From contig NC_049987.1 in the NCBI RefSeq assembly GCF_000003815.2, positions 12,112,778 to 12,176,777 of the forward strand: a stretch of 64,000 bases of DNA, given 5' to 3'. Source of the stretch: Branchiostoma floridae (Eukaryota; Chordata; Leptocardii; Amphioxiformes; Branchiostomatidae). A model generated the notes under the pieces. That model did no database searches and was not told the DNA's origin. It saw only the letters and a list, made by a program, of their open reading frames with translations. A program made the position numbers and the translations under genes. How positions within the stretch are numbered: the first letter of the stretch is position 1; every line of letters begins with the position of its first letter. Shown piece by piece: positions 37,101-48,900 of this stretch.

Positions 37101-37530
37101 GTACAGGGATGTGCCCATGTTTCTCACCAAATTTTGGACAGGTTCTAGCTAGTCTTTTAAAGTATCTGTCCACATTGGTTTAACATTATCCATGTCAGTA
37201 TGAAGCTGTATTATGGCTGCCATGGAACATGGGCTATCCCTGTTGAGTCCTGATCACCCCTATTGTCCTGCACATGGAACAGTCCTGAAGTAAACCACCA
37301 TAAAAGACAAACTCTTCTTTCCTTCTTAAAATATAGTATTTCAAGAAACCCTAGGTGTCATGCTTTGGACTGTTCCAGTACAAGCATAGGGTGGGTCAGG
37401 GTGTTCAGGAAACATAAGAATACACTCAGACATACAAGACACCAACAAGATACACACACACACAAACACCACACACATAACTGTGTGTATCTCTTGTATG
37501 AATGAATAAAGCTTCTTGCATAGAAAGTTT
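31116..37530 (+). terminator. Importin-alpha 3' untranslated and downstream region, several poly(A) signals
   Basis: No coding exon is recognisable over 6.4 kb. AATAAA occurs at 32185-32190 (giving a 3' UTR of about 1.1 kb) and again at 37505-37510, just before the opposing signal of FAM162. The T-rich plus-strand character across the interval suits a long alternative 3' UTR but does not prove it. A diverged repeat (31195-31420) shared with STK40 intron 9 and a CA-rich patch (33275-33365) lie inside. Confidence 0.4.
31195..31420 (+). repeat. Dispersed repeat shared with 9465-9700
   Basis: Second copy of the SINE-like family; gcatagggcagtagt, tagcccttgggcc, ctagtccactggc and acactttcctgattgctg occur in the same order as in the STK40 intron copy. 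Confidence 0.5.
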
Positions 37531-37723
37531 TGAGCCAGATGTATTCATGTCTGCCATTTGTTGTTTTATCTACACTAGTGATCGAACATAGCATCAGAAA
37601 AGCATCACTAATGTAGGATTTGACACTTTGAACATCATATTAGAGACTCCTGTTTTGAAGGTTAAGAGAAAGACTCAGAAATAGCACAAAAGAAGCAAAC
37701 AGACCAGAAATCCTCAATACACT

Positions 37724-39379
37724 TTTATTTTTCTTGGGAGTCTGAAATATTGAAAACTGGCAGTGAACTGTATTATTTAGCCTTGACACATCAGAAGGCA
37801 AGCATAGGTATTAAGAGAAATACAAGAAGGCAAACTACCGATACACGCTGTGCTTACACGTTGAAGAAGCTATCTCGCCTCTTATCTGGTCTTAAGTGTA
37901 CATGTTCAGGATGGGTACTGGTACAGAAAATTCAAAACTACATTTGTATGTTAGCTAGAAGCTGTTATTGGTTGCCATACATTGTACTTTGTGCGATTGT
38001 TGAGCAATAACTTCATTCATTCAAAAAAATTCCCTACAAAGGAATCTGTTGAGTGGCATATCCGACTCCACTGGCATTTCAAAATCCAATCTTCAAGTAC
38101 ATGTGTGAACATGACTAACTGCCTCCGTATGTTTGACTGTAGAAACTTGGTAGAAATGACTATAACCTTTACTTTGCTCTTGTTACTTTCTTGGACCGGT
38201 AAGCCCCAAAATGTGTGGATGGCTGGCGATATACTGTGTCCATGTACTAATTGGTCCAAAATCTGGTCCACTGATTTTTTTCAGGTCCGTTTTTTTTGTA
38301 CCGCTCCAAAAATATAAAAAAAGACTCTGTAGCTGGAAGTTACCCTTCAGTCACAGAGTAATAAACGGTTTTGCACCGGTATAATGTAGCAGTACCCACC
38401 CTAGTACAAAGCAAATGACAACTACTTGACATCTCACCTCCATTTAATATAATCAACATCAAAGTTGTACCCTAATTGTCATTAGCTACATGTACATGTT
38501 GGTCAATGACCCCTATAGTGGTCCCCTATATCTACAATGTATATAGACTTTGAAGTACAACCTGCAAACATGCATTGCCACATGAAAATATATATATATA
38601 TATATATATTTGGTGATTCTGGAGTATTTCTTTAAGGGTATATTGAAGGCCAAGGGCAGATCACAGTTGCACTGTGCAGTACAGACTCAGTGAATGAATG
38701 TCACTACAATCCCTGGTTATTTTCCTAATCTTTTAAGGATAGACTGAATTGGTCTCTCTTTTTTTTAAATTGGGACAGGTAGTATGTAATCTTATGTGGT
38801 CTTGCCAGAATTCTGGGTTTATAATAATTTGGAGGTGGGGATAGACACAACTGAGCAAGACCAATGACATTATCATATTGGTAAGACAGCGAGTGCTGGT
38901 CTGTTAATTTCCCAATGAATAAGGCTCCTCCTTTGCAACTGTGACACATGCCCTGTAGTTACATTTTAACAATTAGCCTGCAGTGTTCTCACCAGGATTC
39001 ATTCACAGCAAAGGGGCATCAAGCCAACTGGTAAACAATGCAGGTGGAGCACACTGTATAGGGTGTCTGGGGGAATCTGCCCCCTCAGAAACACTATTTT
39101 GTGCATTTGGAGGGCCAATATTTAGTGAAATAGAGCCAACAGTTTTTTTTTAATTGTTACAAATCAACAGAAAAGTGCCCTTCTCTGCTTGAAACACAGC
39201 ATAGGGACCAAAATCACAGCATTGGGGCCTGCAGAGAACACTGGCCTGTGATAGCACCCAAGGAGGTTATACAGGCTCCTTGTAGCACCCTAGATTTGTT
39301 CCAAACTTGTACTGATTATGACGTTAGGCAGCAGGGAGAAGGTTTATGTCTTCTGGTGATCCCTGTCACACCGAGTCAT
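37724..39379 (-). terminator. Probable FAM162 3' untranslated region
   Basis: Minus-strand AATAAA at 37729-37724 follows the FAM162 stop with no intervening coding exon. It ends about 210 bases from the distal importin poly(A) signal, so the two genes are closely convergent. A microsatellite (TA)n lies at about 38588-38610. Confidence 0.45.
38588..38610. repeat. (TA)n microsatellite
   Basis: Uninterrupted alternating TA of about 22 bases. Confidence 0.85.
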
Positions 39380-39976
39380 CTATTTCTCTGCTTCTGCTGC
39401 TGCCTGGTCTGCCATCTCCTTCTGCTTGTCTGCTCTCCTCTGCAGATTTCTCTTCAGCAGGGACTCCCCTCTGTCCCGCTCGGACCGACCCCACATCGCC
39501 ACTCCAAATGCAGACACGAAGGTCAGGATGACTAGCAATGTTGACACATACACACGCATCTTGTCTTTGGCAGCTGTCAGCTCATCATACCTGCAATACA
39601 GCGTAATGACTATGCTGATAATAATAACTAAAAATGCCACCATGTGCCAAGGAAACTGCAAATGAATATAGACAATCTTTAGTATAACTTGGTTTCATAA
39701 TCACATTTGCTTTGACGCATGATTGTACTACTTTCTACCCCAGTAAGGAAAAGCCAGGTATCCAAAGCTACTGTACCTGCTGAGTCTCTTTTTTCCTCTT
39801 CACACAGGATGAAATGCACTCGGCAGCTATAAATAATACCAGCCTAAGTAAGAAATACTGTTAAGTTATTGTTACTTACGAGACCTCTTTTGGGATGTCA
39901 GCTTTAGATGGGTAGCGGCCTGTGAAAACCAACATCCACTTCTCCTTGTCAGTAGGCATAAAGCCAGGCATGCTGC
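39380..39976 (-). CDS. FAM162: FAM162 (HGTD-P-like) mitochondrial protein, C-terminal two exons
   Basis: Two minus-strand exons join in phase: about 39976-39880 and 39590-39380. The first encodes PTDKEKWMLVFTGRYPSK and an IPKEVS end; the second starts YDELTAAKDKMRVYVS. This matches the FAM162A/B core, where PTDWQKK...GRF...IPETVS is followed by AAKNKMR, one membrane helix and a basic-acidic helix. Here the helix is about STLLVILTFVSAFGVAMW, followed by a charged tail ending AEAEK. Human FAM162A is a mitochondrial protein linked to hypoxia-induced apoptosis. The acceptor of the upstream exon is uncertain (39976 or 39982), and the N-terminal exon with the mitochondrial targeting sequence was not found; the assembly gap at 40435-40534 lies where it could be. 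Divergent from MIX23. Confidence 0.85.
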
Positions 39977-40434
39977 CTGCAGCTGTGGATGAGGAAGGAA
40001 ACAGTGCCATGGAGTGCCTTGATAGCCTGGTTATAATCTCCAAGCAGATCCTACAGTCTACACATGCCTTGATAGCTTATTGTAGTTCCAGTCTACTCGA
40101 ACGACACCCAGAGGGCTAACACTTTGAAACCACATTTTGTATGGAAGTTTTCTGTCACAATCTTTGACAGATTCTGCAATGCCTCACCTATATAAGAGGG
40201 CATGACTATCCAGGTTTCTAACATCTGTGCTGTTGTAGTGTTCAGGCCATATGATATTTTATTAAGCTCCCTGGAGCCAAACGGTCATGGGATTGGTGAG
40301 GTGAGGCGAACGTTATAGAGGTAAAACTGCCTTCCCCCCAAGTGATCATGCCCAATATAAACAAGTACCGGTAAATGGCTAGTCAGAGTTATAATAATGG
40401 TGACAGAAGTCCTTAGTCAATTAAATGGCTAGTC

Positions 40435-40534
40435 NNNNNNNNNNNNNNNNNNNNNNNNNNNNNNNNNNNNNNNNNNNNNNNNNNNNNNNNNNNNNNNNNN
40501 NNNNNNNNNNNNNNNNNNNNNNNNNNNNNNNNNN
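40435..40534. other. Assembly gap of 100 N
   Basis: A run of exactly 100 N, a conventional gap size. The left edge carries a short repeat (taaatggctagtc at about 40375 and again at the gap edge), so the break may be a collapsed or unresolved repeat. It falls between the FAM162 exons and the MIX23 start. Confidence 0.98.
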
Positions 40535-41189
40535 TGTCCGCCAGCTTGGTTAGTCTGTAGGTCATGCACGTTTGCTTTTAGAAATGACCTTGACGTAATA
40601 TCTAGGTCAACGATGTCTACGTGACAGGTATCCTGGGCTGTTGCCGTGGAAAAGGTTTCGAAACGGCTGAGTCACTTATACGTCATGTGTGTACGTGCAT
40701 CAAGACATCAACCCCAAGGCCTCCGTAACCTGAATATTCCCGATATTGTGTGTACACACAGAATACGATTAGACGGTACCACTACTTCAAGGAGGATATT
40801 GCAAGTAAATGGCTTTCTTATTAGAGCAAAAAGGAGAGCATTGTCACATGCTTATAATAATCAGTATCTTTAATATATATTTTTTGTGTATTATTCTTAT
40901 CAAGTCCCAGTTTTTGTTGAAATATATAAAATTATGATATTCGCATTTTTAAAGTTCCCCCTTTTAGAATCGTAGTATCCCTAGTTCATTGACCTCGTTT
41001 CCAGGATTTTTAAAACTCTGTAGAACTTTTGTTTTGCTCAATTCTACATTCCCCGCGAAGGATTACATATAGAATATTTCCTCTGTACTGATATCCAAGT
41101 GTCCAAAATATCACTTATCATCAAAGAATCACTCTGTGTCTGAAATTTTCGACAAATCTTTGCTGGAAATCATGGGAAAGAGATTGGTT

Positions 41190-41240
41190 AGCCTTGCGCA
41201 CTAACCCAGTGCGCAGTTTTCAAGACCAAGATGGCGGCCC
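41190..41240 (+). promoter_or_regulatory. MIX23 promoter-proximal motifs
   Basis: TGCGCACT (41195-41202) and AGTGCGCA (41208-41215) form an inverted repeat resembling paired NRF1 half-sites. The start codon lies in caagATGGCGGC (41227-41238), the form of a YY1 site overlapping a start codon. Both motif classes are known in promoters of nuclear genes for mitochondrial proteins; function here is inferred. Confidence 0.4.
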
Positions 41241-44200
41241 CCAGTGGTGAAATTTCTGTGACCTGCGAAGATTTCTTGGAGTTTCAAGTGAGTTTTCGGA
41301 CGTCTTAGGTGTTCAAAGTGTATCGAGAACAATGGCATTGCTATTTTTGTACTTGCCATGTTTGTTTTACAAAATATTATGGACGTTCGTGAAGTGAAAA
41401 CGGTTGCATGATGAGTATCATTTCATGCCCTTCCCCACATACACATGGCTAAGACTAACGTTACACAAGGAGATTATATAACCTCCTTGGACTACAGTAG
41501 AAACCTCAATGATTTTGTTGGCCAGGGATTCATCCTTCGTATCAAAACCATGATTTCAGCCAATGAACTAGCAATAGACAGGTCACACGGGCTTAGGTCT
41601 AGAAGTTGAAGCACAAAATATTATAACTTATAATAGTTGTATAAGATCTTTTCAAGATTTCACTACCACTGTATTGTATGGTATGGTATGGGCCGACTAC
41701 TCTCTCTTCGCAGCCAGGGGCTGGATTGCGAGGAGCTTACAATAAGCGGGGCTAAGTCGTAAGGGTCTGAAATGGCAGCCTGTATACAGCGCCTAATGAC
41801 CTCAATACGACAGTAATTACCCCAGGTGCGGCCAGGGACTGTAGGTTTTGAACCACTCACACCGCACCATGTCACGTGTGGCGGGTTCTTTAACGTGCCT
41901 GGGGTATGGCTCTCTCCAGACACAGGACCAAAATTTTACGTCCTATCCGAGGTTTTATGCAGTGGTGACAGGAATTGTAGGTTATATGTCAAAAGGTAAA
42001 GGCCCCCTATTACTGTACCGATTCCGAAGACTGTATGCTTAAAAATGGAGGAAGGTCCGCTTTCTAAGAGGACTGTATGCTTGAAAGTCGAGGCCTGTCC
42101 CTATTCGATTGGTCAGGGTGAGACAGCTTTAAGCAACACATTGAGAACATAAAAGCTTGGTAGTCTCTTAGAATTTACCCATTCAACAACAATGACGTCA
42201 CAGTTACTGTAATTTAAGGATTGATCTTAATCATAATGAAAATGTTCTTTTCCACCACAGGAAGCACTGAAGAAGTACCGCACCATAGATGACAAGATTG
42301 TGTACCAGCTGAACACTGCTATCCCCACCAACTCCTTTGCAGACAAAGTCAACGCAGGGACACAGTGCAAAAGCCTTCATGATGAGGTGACTTTTATTTG
42401 TCATAGAAAATGCCATCTTACATAGATTCTGTGCTCAAAATCCTTTTACTAGCCAGGTAGCCCAGGCAACAACCCAAGTCAAAAGACAGGTTGCACTATT
42501 AATAGTTCAGGTTGCCCCACTTCCAAGTTATTACTTCCTTCAAATCAGCTACTTGTCCATTATCTTTTCTTCCAATCACTTGTAACTATATATGTTTTAT
42601 GTTAGTTACAGAAAAGTGTATGCATGTAGGTAGGGGAAAAGCGGGGTAAACTGCGCTACCTTGGTTTAGAATTAAGTTGCATGAAGCATAATGTATTTGC
42701 ATTTGCAAGTTAGTGTTTCAAGCACTGCATAGATTGATATTCAACACATATATTATTCCTTTGGTAAAAAATGTCATTGTAAATTGAATTTTGTGTGCCC
42801 TAATCAGTTCAATGTCAACCGTAATGTAAACATTAAACACACTGCCTTAAACTTAAAGCTAATATGAATTGTTTTTTTTTCTATCTTTTTGCCAGCTGTC
42901 CCAAGGACATGTCCAGCGGGAGAACGCAATAAGGAAGTGTATCCACCAGACGTCTCAACAGGTGGCCAAGCTGAGGGAGGCTCGAGAAACTGACCAAGAC
43001 AACATCCAACTTCTTAAGCAGCTCAGAAAGGAACAGACAAAGGTAGTATTTTTAGATACTCTTTAGAGATAACAGGATTGATTCATACTAATCACAGCTA
43101 ATGGATTATTCTCATAAGAGTTTATCAAGCCAAGCCGACCCTGGGATAGAACTAGGCCCACAGATCCAAGGAATTGGATCTAGATGGCCAAGCAGCGGGG
43201 TTGCTTAAACCGCTCGACCATGGAGACATGTCTAGTAGTACCGGGTAGTACATTTATGTTCAGGAAATCTTAATGTTATACTTTACATTAGATTTCAATT
43301 ATTTTGTGCGACTATTATTTACAAGTCTCCTTCCTACAACTTCCAGACACATAGATACCTTAAGGCCCCCTCTCACTTGACGTGCGGCACGCTTGCGGCA
43401 TTGCTGCGTTCGAAAACGCAGATGTACCCCCACGGAACCTAGAGGTGCCGCAAACAAACCTAGAGGTGCCGCAAGCAAACCTAGAAGTGCCGCTTGCAAG
43501 TGCGACGTTTTTTTAAAAGTTTAAAAATAACGCAAGTGGCAAGATGCTGCAACAGTGCCCCAACGGTGCCCCAACAATGCCCCCACAGTGCCGCCACCAT
43601 GCCCCAAACAGTATCAAGGATATATTGTGCCTATTTTACACCAAGAATCAAAAGTAAACATCCTTTTATTACCGAAAAACTATTTTAGATGCATTTCTAA
43701 TAATTTTACAGCGGTTTTGGATCCAGTAAAAAAATTGCGAATTCCACAAAACTTACCTTGTATCCGTATTCAGAGTTAAGTTAAAAATACATCTTTTGAT
43801 TTATTTAATGGATTCTATACTTGAAAACAAAAAATAAGTAACTGGTTTATTGATTAACCTACGGATATAGAGAAAAAGATTATCGTACAACATTCAAATA
43901 GAAATTATTTATGTTGGATGATAACGAGTTTGCGTTTGCGTTATAAGGTTGCAATCATTGCTGGTAGCCTGCCGCCGATAAAATACAAAATTGCAGTCAT
44001 TCGGACCGATGGGCCATATCTTTCTCACTTTTTACAAATATGATAGACTTAGACATCAATAGGCTGGCAAGCCATCCGCAGACAATGAAAATACTCCGCG
44101 TCATACAAAAAAGTATGAAATATCAAGCATTTTCATTTTAAAAATTTGCAAAATTGGTGAATAAACATATAAACATACATAATCACACATAACGTTACAT

Positions 44201-45189
44201 GGTGCAAAACGTACACATCGATTCAAATCTGGTATATGGTTCGTGTCCGTTCATTTGGGTCATTTCCTTTACAGTAAAAGTCTTTCAAGGTTATTTATAG
44301 CATATGTATCATATAATTCATTATCATAAGGGAAATCTTTTTCATTATAAATCTCATTTTGGGGCATTCTCATCATTTTACAGTGATTTTTAATAAATTG
44401 ACAACGCTGCAATTGTCAATAACATGTTCATTTAGTCTAGAAACGCAACAGTGCCCCACGTCAGTGTGAGTGCAAGACAAAATCGGTGAAATTAACACAA
44501 CAGTGCCGCAGTGAACGAACGCAGCAATGCCGCAAGCGTGCCGCACGTCAAGTGAGAGGGGGCCTTTAGTAGTATTACAAATTATGTCTTGACTGCATAA
44601 CATTTTTTTTATTTTCACATTCCAAGACTTGTTGTCAACTATATATTTACCCAATGCACTGTGTTTTAAGCCATCCCCGTGTATCCTTTTCCCCCAGCTG
44701 AGGTTAATGCAGCAGGAGATGAACGTGGAGGAAGTGGTCAGGGACAGGTCATTAAAGGTCAGTCGCAACTTCGTCTTCCTCAGAATTTCAGCCATTGAAT
44801 CAAGTTGCCAAATTTCAGACATGAAGTGTAGAATACCATGTGTCACCACCACCAGTTGTTTCTGAGGCGTAGACTATTTCCTTAGATCTCCTACAATTCT
44901 GGATTCTATGATGTTGTATGATGTGGATATACATCTAGTGTTATGTCTTGTAATATCTTAGGTCCAATTGTTTTGTGGTTAAGTGGTTTGGGTAGCTTAA
45001 TTCCTTCCTACTTTTATTTGAACCATGTTGCTTAACCAAGGTTGCTGATACAAGTATTGAGTCAGAGTTTTATATAGCTTGACATTAAAAAGCCATCTGA
45101 GGAAGACCCTTACATCATCATGTGATTTTTCCTTCCAGATTTTCCAAGAACGTTGTCGAACATTCTACAAACCACCTGCCTCGTCCTGA
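41231..45189 (+). CDS. MIX23: MIX23 (CCDC58) mitochondrial intermembrane-space protein, complete
   Basis: Five exons in phase: 41231-41287, 42261-42386, 42896-43042, 44698-44757, 45139-45189; 146 aa (human 144). The order MAAPSG, CEDFLEFQ, RTIDDKIVYQLNT, QCKSLHDE, LLKQLRKEQTK, EMNVEEVVRDRS and ERCRTFYKPP matches the human protein throughout. It is an alpha-helical protein with cysteines at about 12, 55, 76 and 136, in line with the CX(n)C intermembrane-space class to which MIX23 belongs, where it is reported to support protein import. Intron 3 holds a tRNA-like sequence and a 1.2-kb transposon, intron 1 a dispersed repeat. Confidence 0.96.
41683..41960. repeat. Dispersed repeat, MIX23 intron 1
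   Basis: The segment with gggccgactactctctcttc, ccccaggtgcggccaggga, gttctttaacgtgcctggg and cgtcctatccga reads like a high-copy repeat I recall from lancelet and other marine invertebrate genomes. No ends or target duplications were found. Assignment rests on memory, not on a search. Confidence 0.4.
43126..43235 (-). repeat. tRNA-Leu/Ser-like pseudogene or SINE head
   Basis: On the minus strand ggtcgagcggtttaagc is a good type-2 tRNA D-arm and A box, and ggcctagttctatcccaggg resembles a T-arm and B box. The distance between them allows a long variable arm. A clean acceptor stem is not evident, and the T-loop reads TTCTATC rather than TTCRANC, so it is scored as a pseudogene or SINE head, not a functional tRNA. 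Confidence 0.45.
43363..44565. mobile_element. 1.2-kb non-autonomous PIF/Harbinger-like transposon
   Basis: Terminal inverted repeats of 50 bp (43363-43412 and 44516-44565) are exact, starting AGGCCCCCTCTCACTTGACG. The flanking TTA is duplicated (43360-43362 and 44566-44568); a 3-bp TWA duplication is the Harbinger signature. No transposase frame remains. Just inside the left end are three 21-base copies of cctagaggtgccgcaaRcaaa (about 43438-43499) and further gtgccSc words at both ends. Lies in MIX23 intron 3. Confidence 0.8.
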
Positions 45190-45645
45190 CCATGGTAGTT
45201 CTGCCTGTACTCAGGACAGATGTAGTGAGATAGATAGTTAACTTTTCTCAATATCTGTTGTTCTTACACTGCAACAGATCAGTTTCATCAAGTAAATAGT
45301 TGTCCAGTTTATTTTGGTAAGAAATAACTTTACAGGGAGATCGTTAAACACTAGCAACAATTGTGACCCAAAAAAAAGACAGGTCATTTTCATACCAATG
45401 TTGATTATGTGGAGCAACGGAGAAAGTATTTTGATCTTTTCTTAAGTTACATACAAAGAAGAGGGTGACCTTTGTCTAGTCAACACTTAACAAATATCAT
45501 TACTGTTTCGTATAGGATGTTAAGACCCATACAGTGTTGACTCTTGTGAAATTTCTGCTGCCATAGTCATATAAAAAGTACTTTTCAGTCATGAACTCAC
45601 ACATTTTGATGGATACAGTTACTCCAATAAAAATTAATAAACATA
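45190..45645 (+). terminator. MIX23 3' untranslated region
   Basis: Two AATAAA words at 45626-45631 and 45636-45641 follow the stop by about 440 bases. The RPF2 stop on the other strand is 335 bases beyond, so the 3' ends are close or overlap. Confidence 0.55.
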
Positions 45646-45975
45646 TTTTATGGAATATTGTTTCATGTACATTTTGTATTTGTGTTTGTTCTTATCTGAT
45701 ATACTAGTAGTAGTTACATTAGAGTGAAACATAGACTGTGTTATGTTCAACATACAACAGCACATGTACCCCCGCACATACATGTAGTTTCCAAATTAGT
45801 TTCCAAACTCCAAATCCTTGTGTGACACGTGGTAGATGTACAACTCTTCAGGTTTACAAACATCGTAATATACAATTTTGAGGTCTGTGAGTATTTCACT
45901 CCTGAAGAGCCTTTGGGAAAGTCAAGTGCATGTGGCACCACTTAGTATTATGCAAAATGTTTTTAAAGTAAAATA

Positions 45976-48900
45976 TTAGGTCTCTTGAGCAGAAGGTTCT
46001 GAAGACTCAGTTTTTGCCTTCTTGGCATTCTCCTTGTCGCTCGGAGCTTGTCTCTTCAGCCCCTTCATCTTACGGGTCTGCAGCTTACTGAAGTCCTGTC
46101 TCTCCATGTGGACACGCCCCATCTTAGCACCAAACACGTCTGTCTTCACATTCTTCACCTTCTTAGGCTGAAACAGAAAGGAGACGTCTTCAGAAAAAGT
46201 GGATAACACATATCACAAACACACCTATGTTTAACAAGCACCCTACATGCACAGCCTTCCTCTATGCATGATATGTCAGAAGTCAGAACTGCCATTTACA
46301 AAACCAAAGGGCCTTCATAGTACATGTAGTAAACAATGCTCCAGTACAAAAACAGCTCAATCTACAATCTATTGATCATAAAAAAGGTTGATGACAAAGA
46401 TTCTGTTTCTCTACTTTTTTTATCACTCATCATCAGTAACTTGAGTTTACAAAATGGAAGAATTTTATAAACAGAACAGTATGAGTGAAATTTTTCTGCC
46501 ATGTATTATGGTTCACTTCTAAAGGACAGATAGTTGAATTCTATACCTTGCCCTTCTTTGGCTTCTTGCAGGCCTTTTTGTAGAGGTCATCTGAGGCCAG
46601 TCGTGTTCTCCGAACCTCCAGGTCCAGCGCAGGGCCGATCTCGGACAGCTCGACACGGGGGGTACGGCTTCCGGACTTCTTCAGGAGGACTCTGGGGGGC
46701 AAACACAATGTAGATTACAGAGGTCACACACAATAGGACTACTCATATATACTCTACAAACACCTCTTGGAGTTTGTGACAAATGTTCAGTGTTAAAGAA
46801 CCTAGACAAGGGACCAGTTAATTACTGCTCCATGGAAAATCAAGCCACAACAGTACACAGGCGCTGGAACTGACATAGAACAATTTGTAAGCCTTTTCTC
46901 AAACTGCATATTTCAGAAGTCATCCCATCTATACTAGTATCCTGCAGTAGTAGCCTGTGTTTACACAATCTCTCACTAACCCCCTCCCTGGGCGGCGGCA
47001 ATTGTAGGGCCAGCTGCTAGGGGCGAGATTTTAGTCAGGGTCAGGCTACCTGCAGTAGGCAATGTGGCTTTTTGACCCACCGGTCAGCAACCATCAGGTA
47101 CTCACTTGTAACTCCTGACCATGACCTTGCCGTCCAGTGCTGTGAACTGCAGCACATGTTCCAAACCCTGCAGCCGCACGTTGTTGGCCTTCACACCTCG
47201 GAAAAAGTCTGGGGACACAAAAAAACAGCTTTTGTAAGAGAAAAACGCCTCTCTCAGTCTCTGTCCACAAAGCTCCACAAATATCTCCGTAAATGAACAT
47301 GAATTACAATGGTCATTTCCAACATGATTAGTTTAATCAGGCCCACCAATCAGCATGTTCTTGAGCCTCCTGTGCTTGTGGTCCTGCTCGAAGGCCTCCC
47401 CTTCAAACACCAGGCAGGGCTTGGTTCCCATGGCAATCTTCTCTGTAGGGAAGTCCTGCATGGACCTGAAGTGGGTCACGCCCAGCTCTACCATGTCTAA
47501 CACATGGTGGTCATACAGGCGCCCTGAAATACACACAGAGTACTTTGTTTTATTAACTGCGACAGCTACTCTTCCAAGAGTAACAAATTACACAGAAAAC
47601 ATTGACACTAGGCATAACATACATAGCATACAACATTACAACATCCCACAATACGCGACAATCCAATCTCGTTGGGAGGTCTCGCGAGACTGTAATCTGG
47701 CCGCGCGCGCGCGTGATTTGACAGTCGGACGGTAACAGCCTTTAGCAGCCCAGCGGCTAACAATGGCTTCTCCCAGCATCGACTCGATCGAGTCAACTTC
47801 AGAGATTCGTTGTGCTATTATTTGGCAACATCCGCCGGTAAATCGGCATGCCATGAGCAGATAATATTGTTGTGAACCTATGGACTCGATATCGTGCTGT
47901 AAATTTGCAAATTTCTGGTCATTTTCACAATTTTTGACGGGCGGTTTATGCTTGCTTGTCGTGAGAAAAACGTGCATATAGGCGCGTCGCCTTACTTGTA
48001 GTTACTCGGATAAGTTTGGCTCAAGCTGTAAAAATATCCCACAAAAGCTTACAAGTACCATCATTGGATCCTTGTAGATCCAAACTCGTAAGACTTTCGG
48101 CGATTTTGACCGTAAATTAGTCGATGGCAACATATCGGCCTTTGGGAGTTTACGCGTACGTGAGTTGGGGAGGGGGGCGTGTTTCCGTGTTCGTTTTGAT
48201 CAAGACGGGGTCACTTTTCCGACTATGTCTATGATTTCAGTTTTCGCCGGATGAAACTCCACAAAAACGTGAACATATCGATGTAGGGTCCTTCTGGGTA
48301 GAAATCTAGCATGGTTTCGGCGGCTTTGTGGGCAACTTTTTATTGGTTAACTTCATACGTGATGAGTGGGTGTGTCTGCAAATGTATAACGTTTGGCATT
48401 TGCTGTTCTTTTTCAGATCAACGCGTCGCGATCGAAATTCACATCATCAGGGAAATACTACAAATCATATGGATGCAATAGCCGTATTTCATGTTTTATA
48501 AAAGATGTCTTAACATATGTTCTTACTCGATCTCGTAGAGCTTTGCAACTCATGCTTTTGAGAAATGATAATTACATGTATATATCATTAGTGTTTTTTC
48601 CTAATGATAGACAAGTTCTCACAGCATTTACAGTATTGACGAAAATAAGCATCCGATAAGTAATACTTTTGGGAAATGGTAATGTTTCATACACATAATC
48701 ATTCAAATGTACATTGTATTAAAATGTGAACTTTCAACATCTCTGACTGTTTTTGTGTGGCATAAAATGTTTTGCAACAAATGAGACATCGTCCTACTCA
48801 GACCTAAGACAGGTAAGCCGTAAGGTGTCCACTTCCCTGTGCTATACATAGTAGTCCACTGTATTCTGCCGATGCAGTGGTCTGGACACTCTGCATCAAC

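Noticed and set aside
44373-44852. 159-codon minus-strand frame
   Set aside because: Crosses the Harbinger-like element end and is antisense to MIX23 exon 4; no conserved content.
47636-47977. 113-codon frame duplicated at 49975-50304
   Set aside because: It is the same frame in the two transposon arms; no domain similarity seen, and the duplicate is explained by the inverted repeat.
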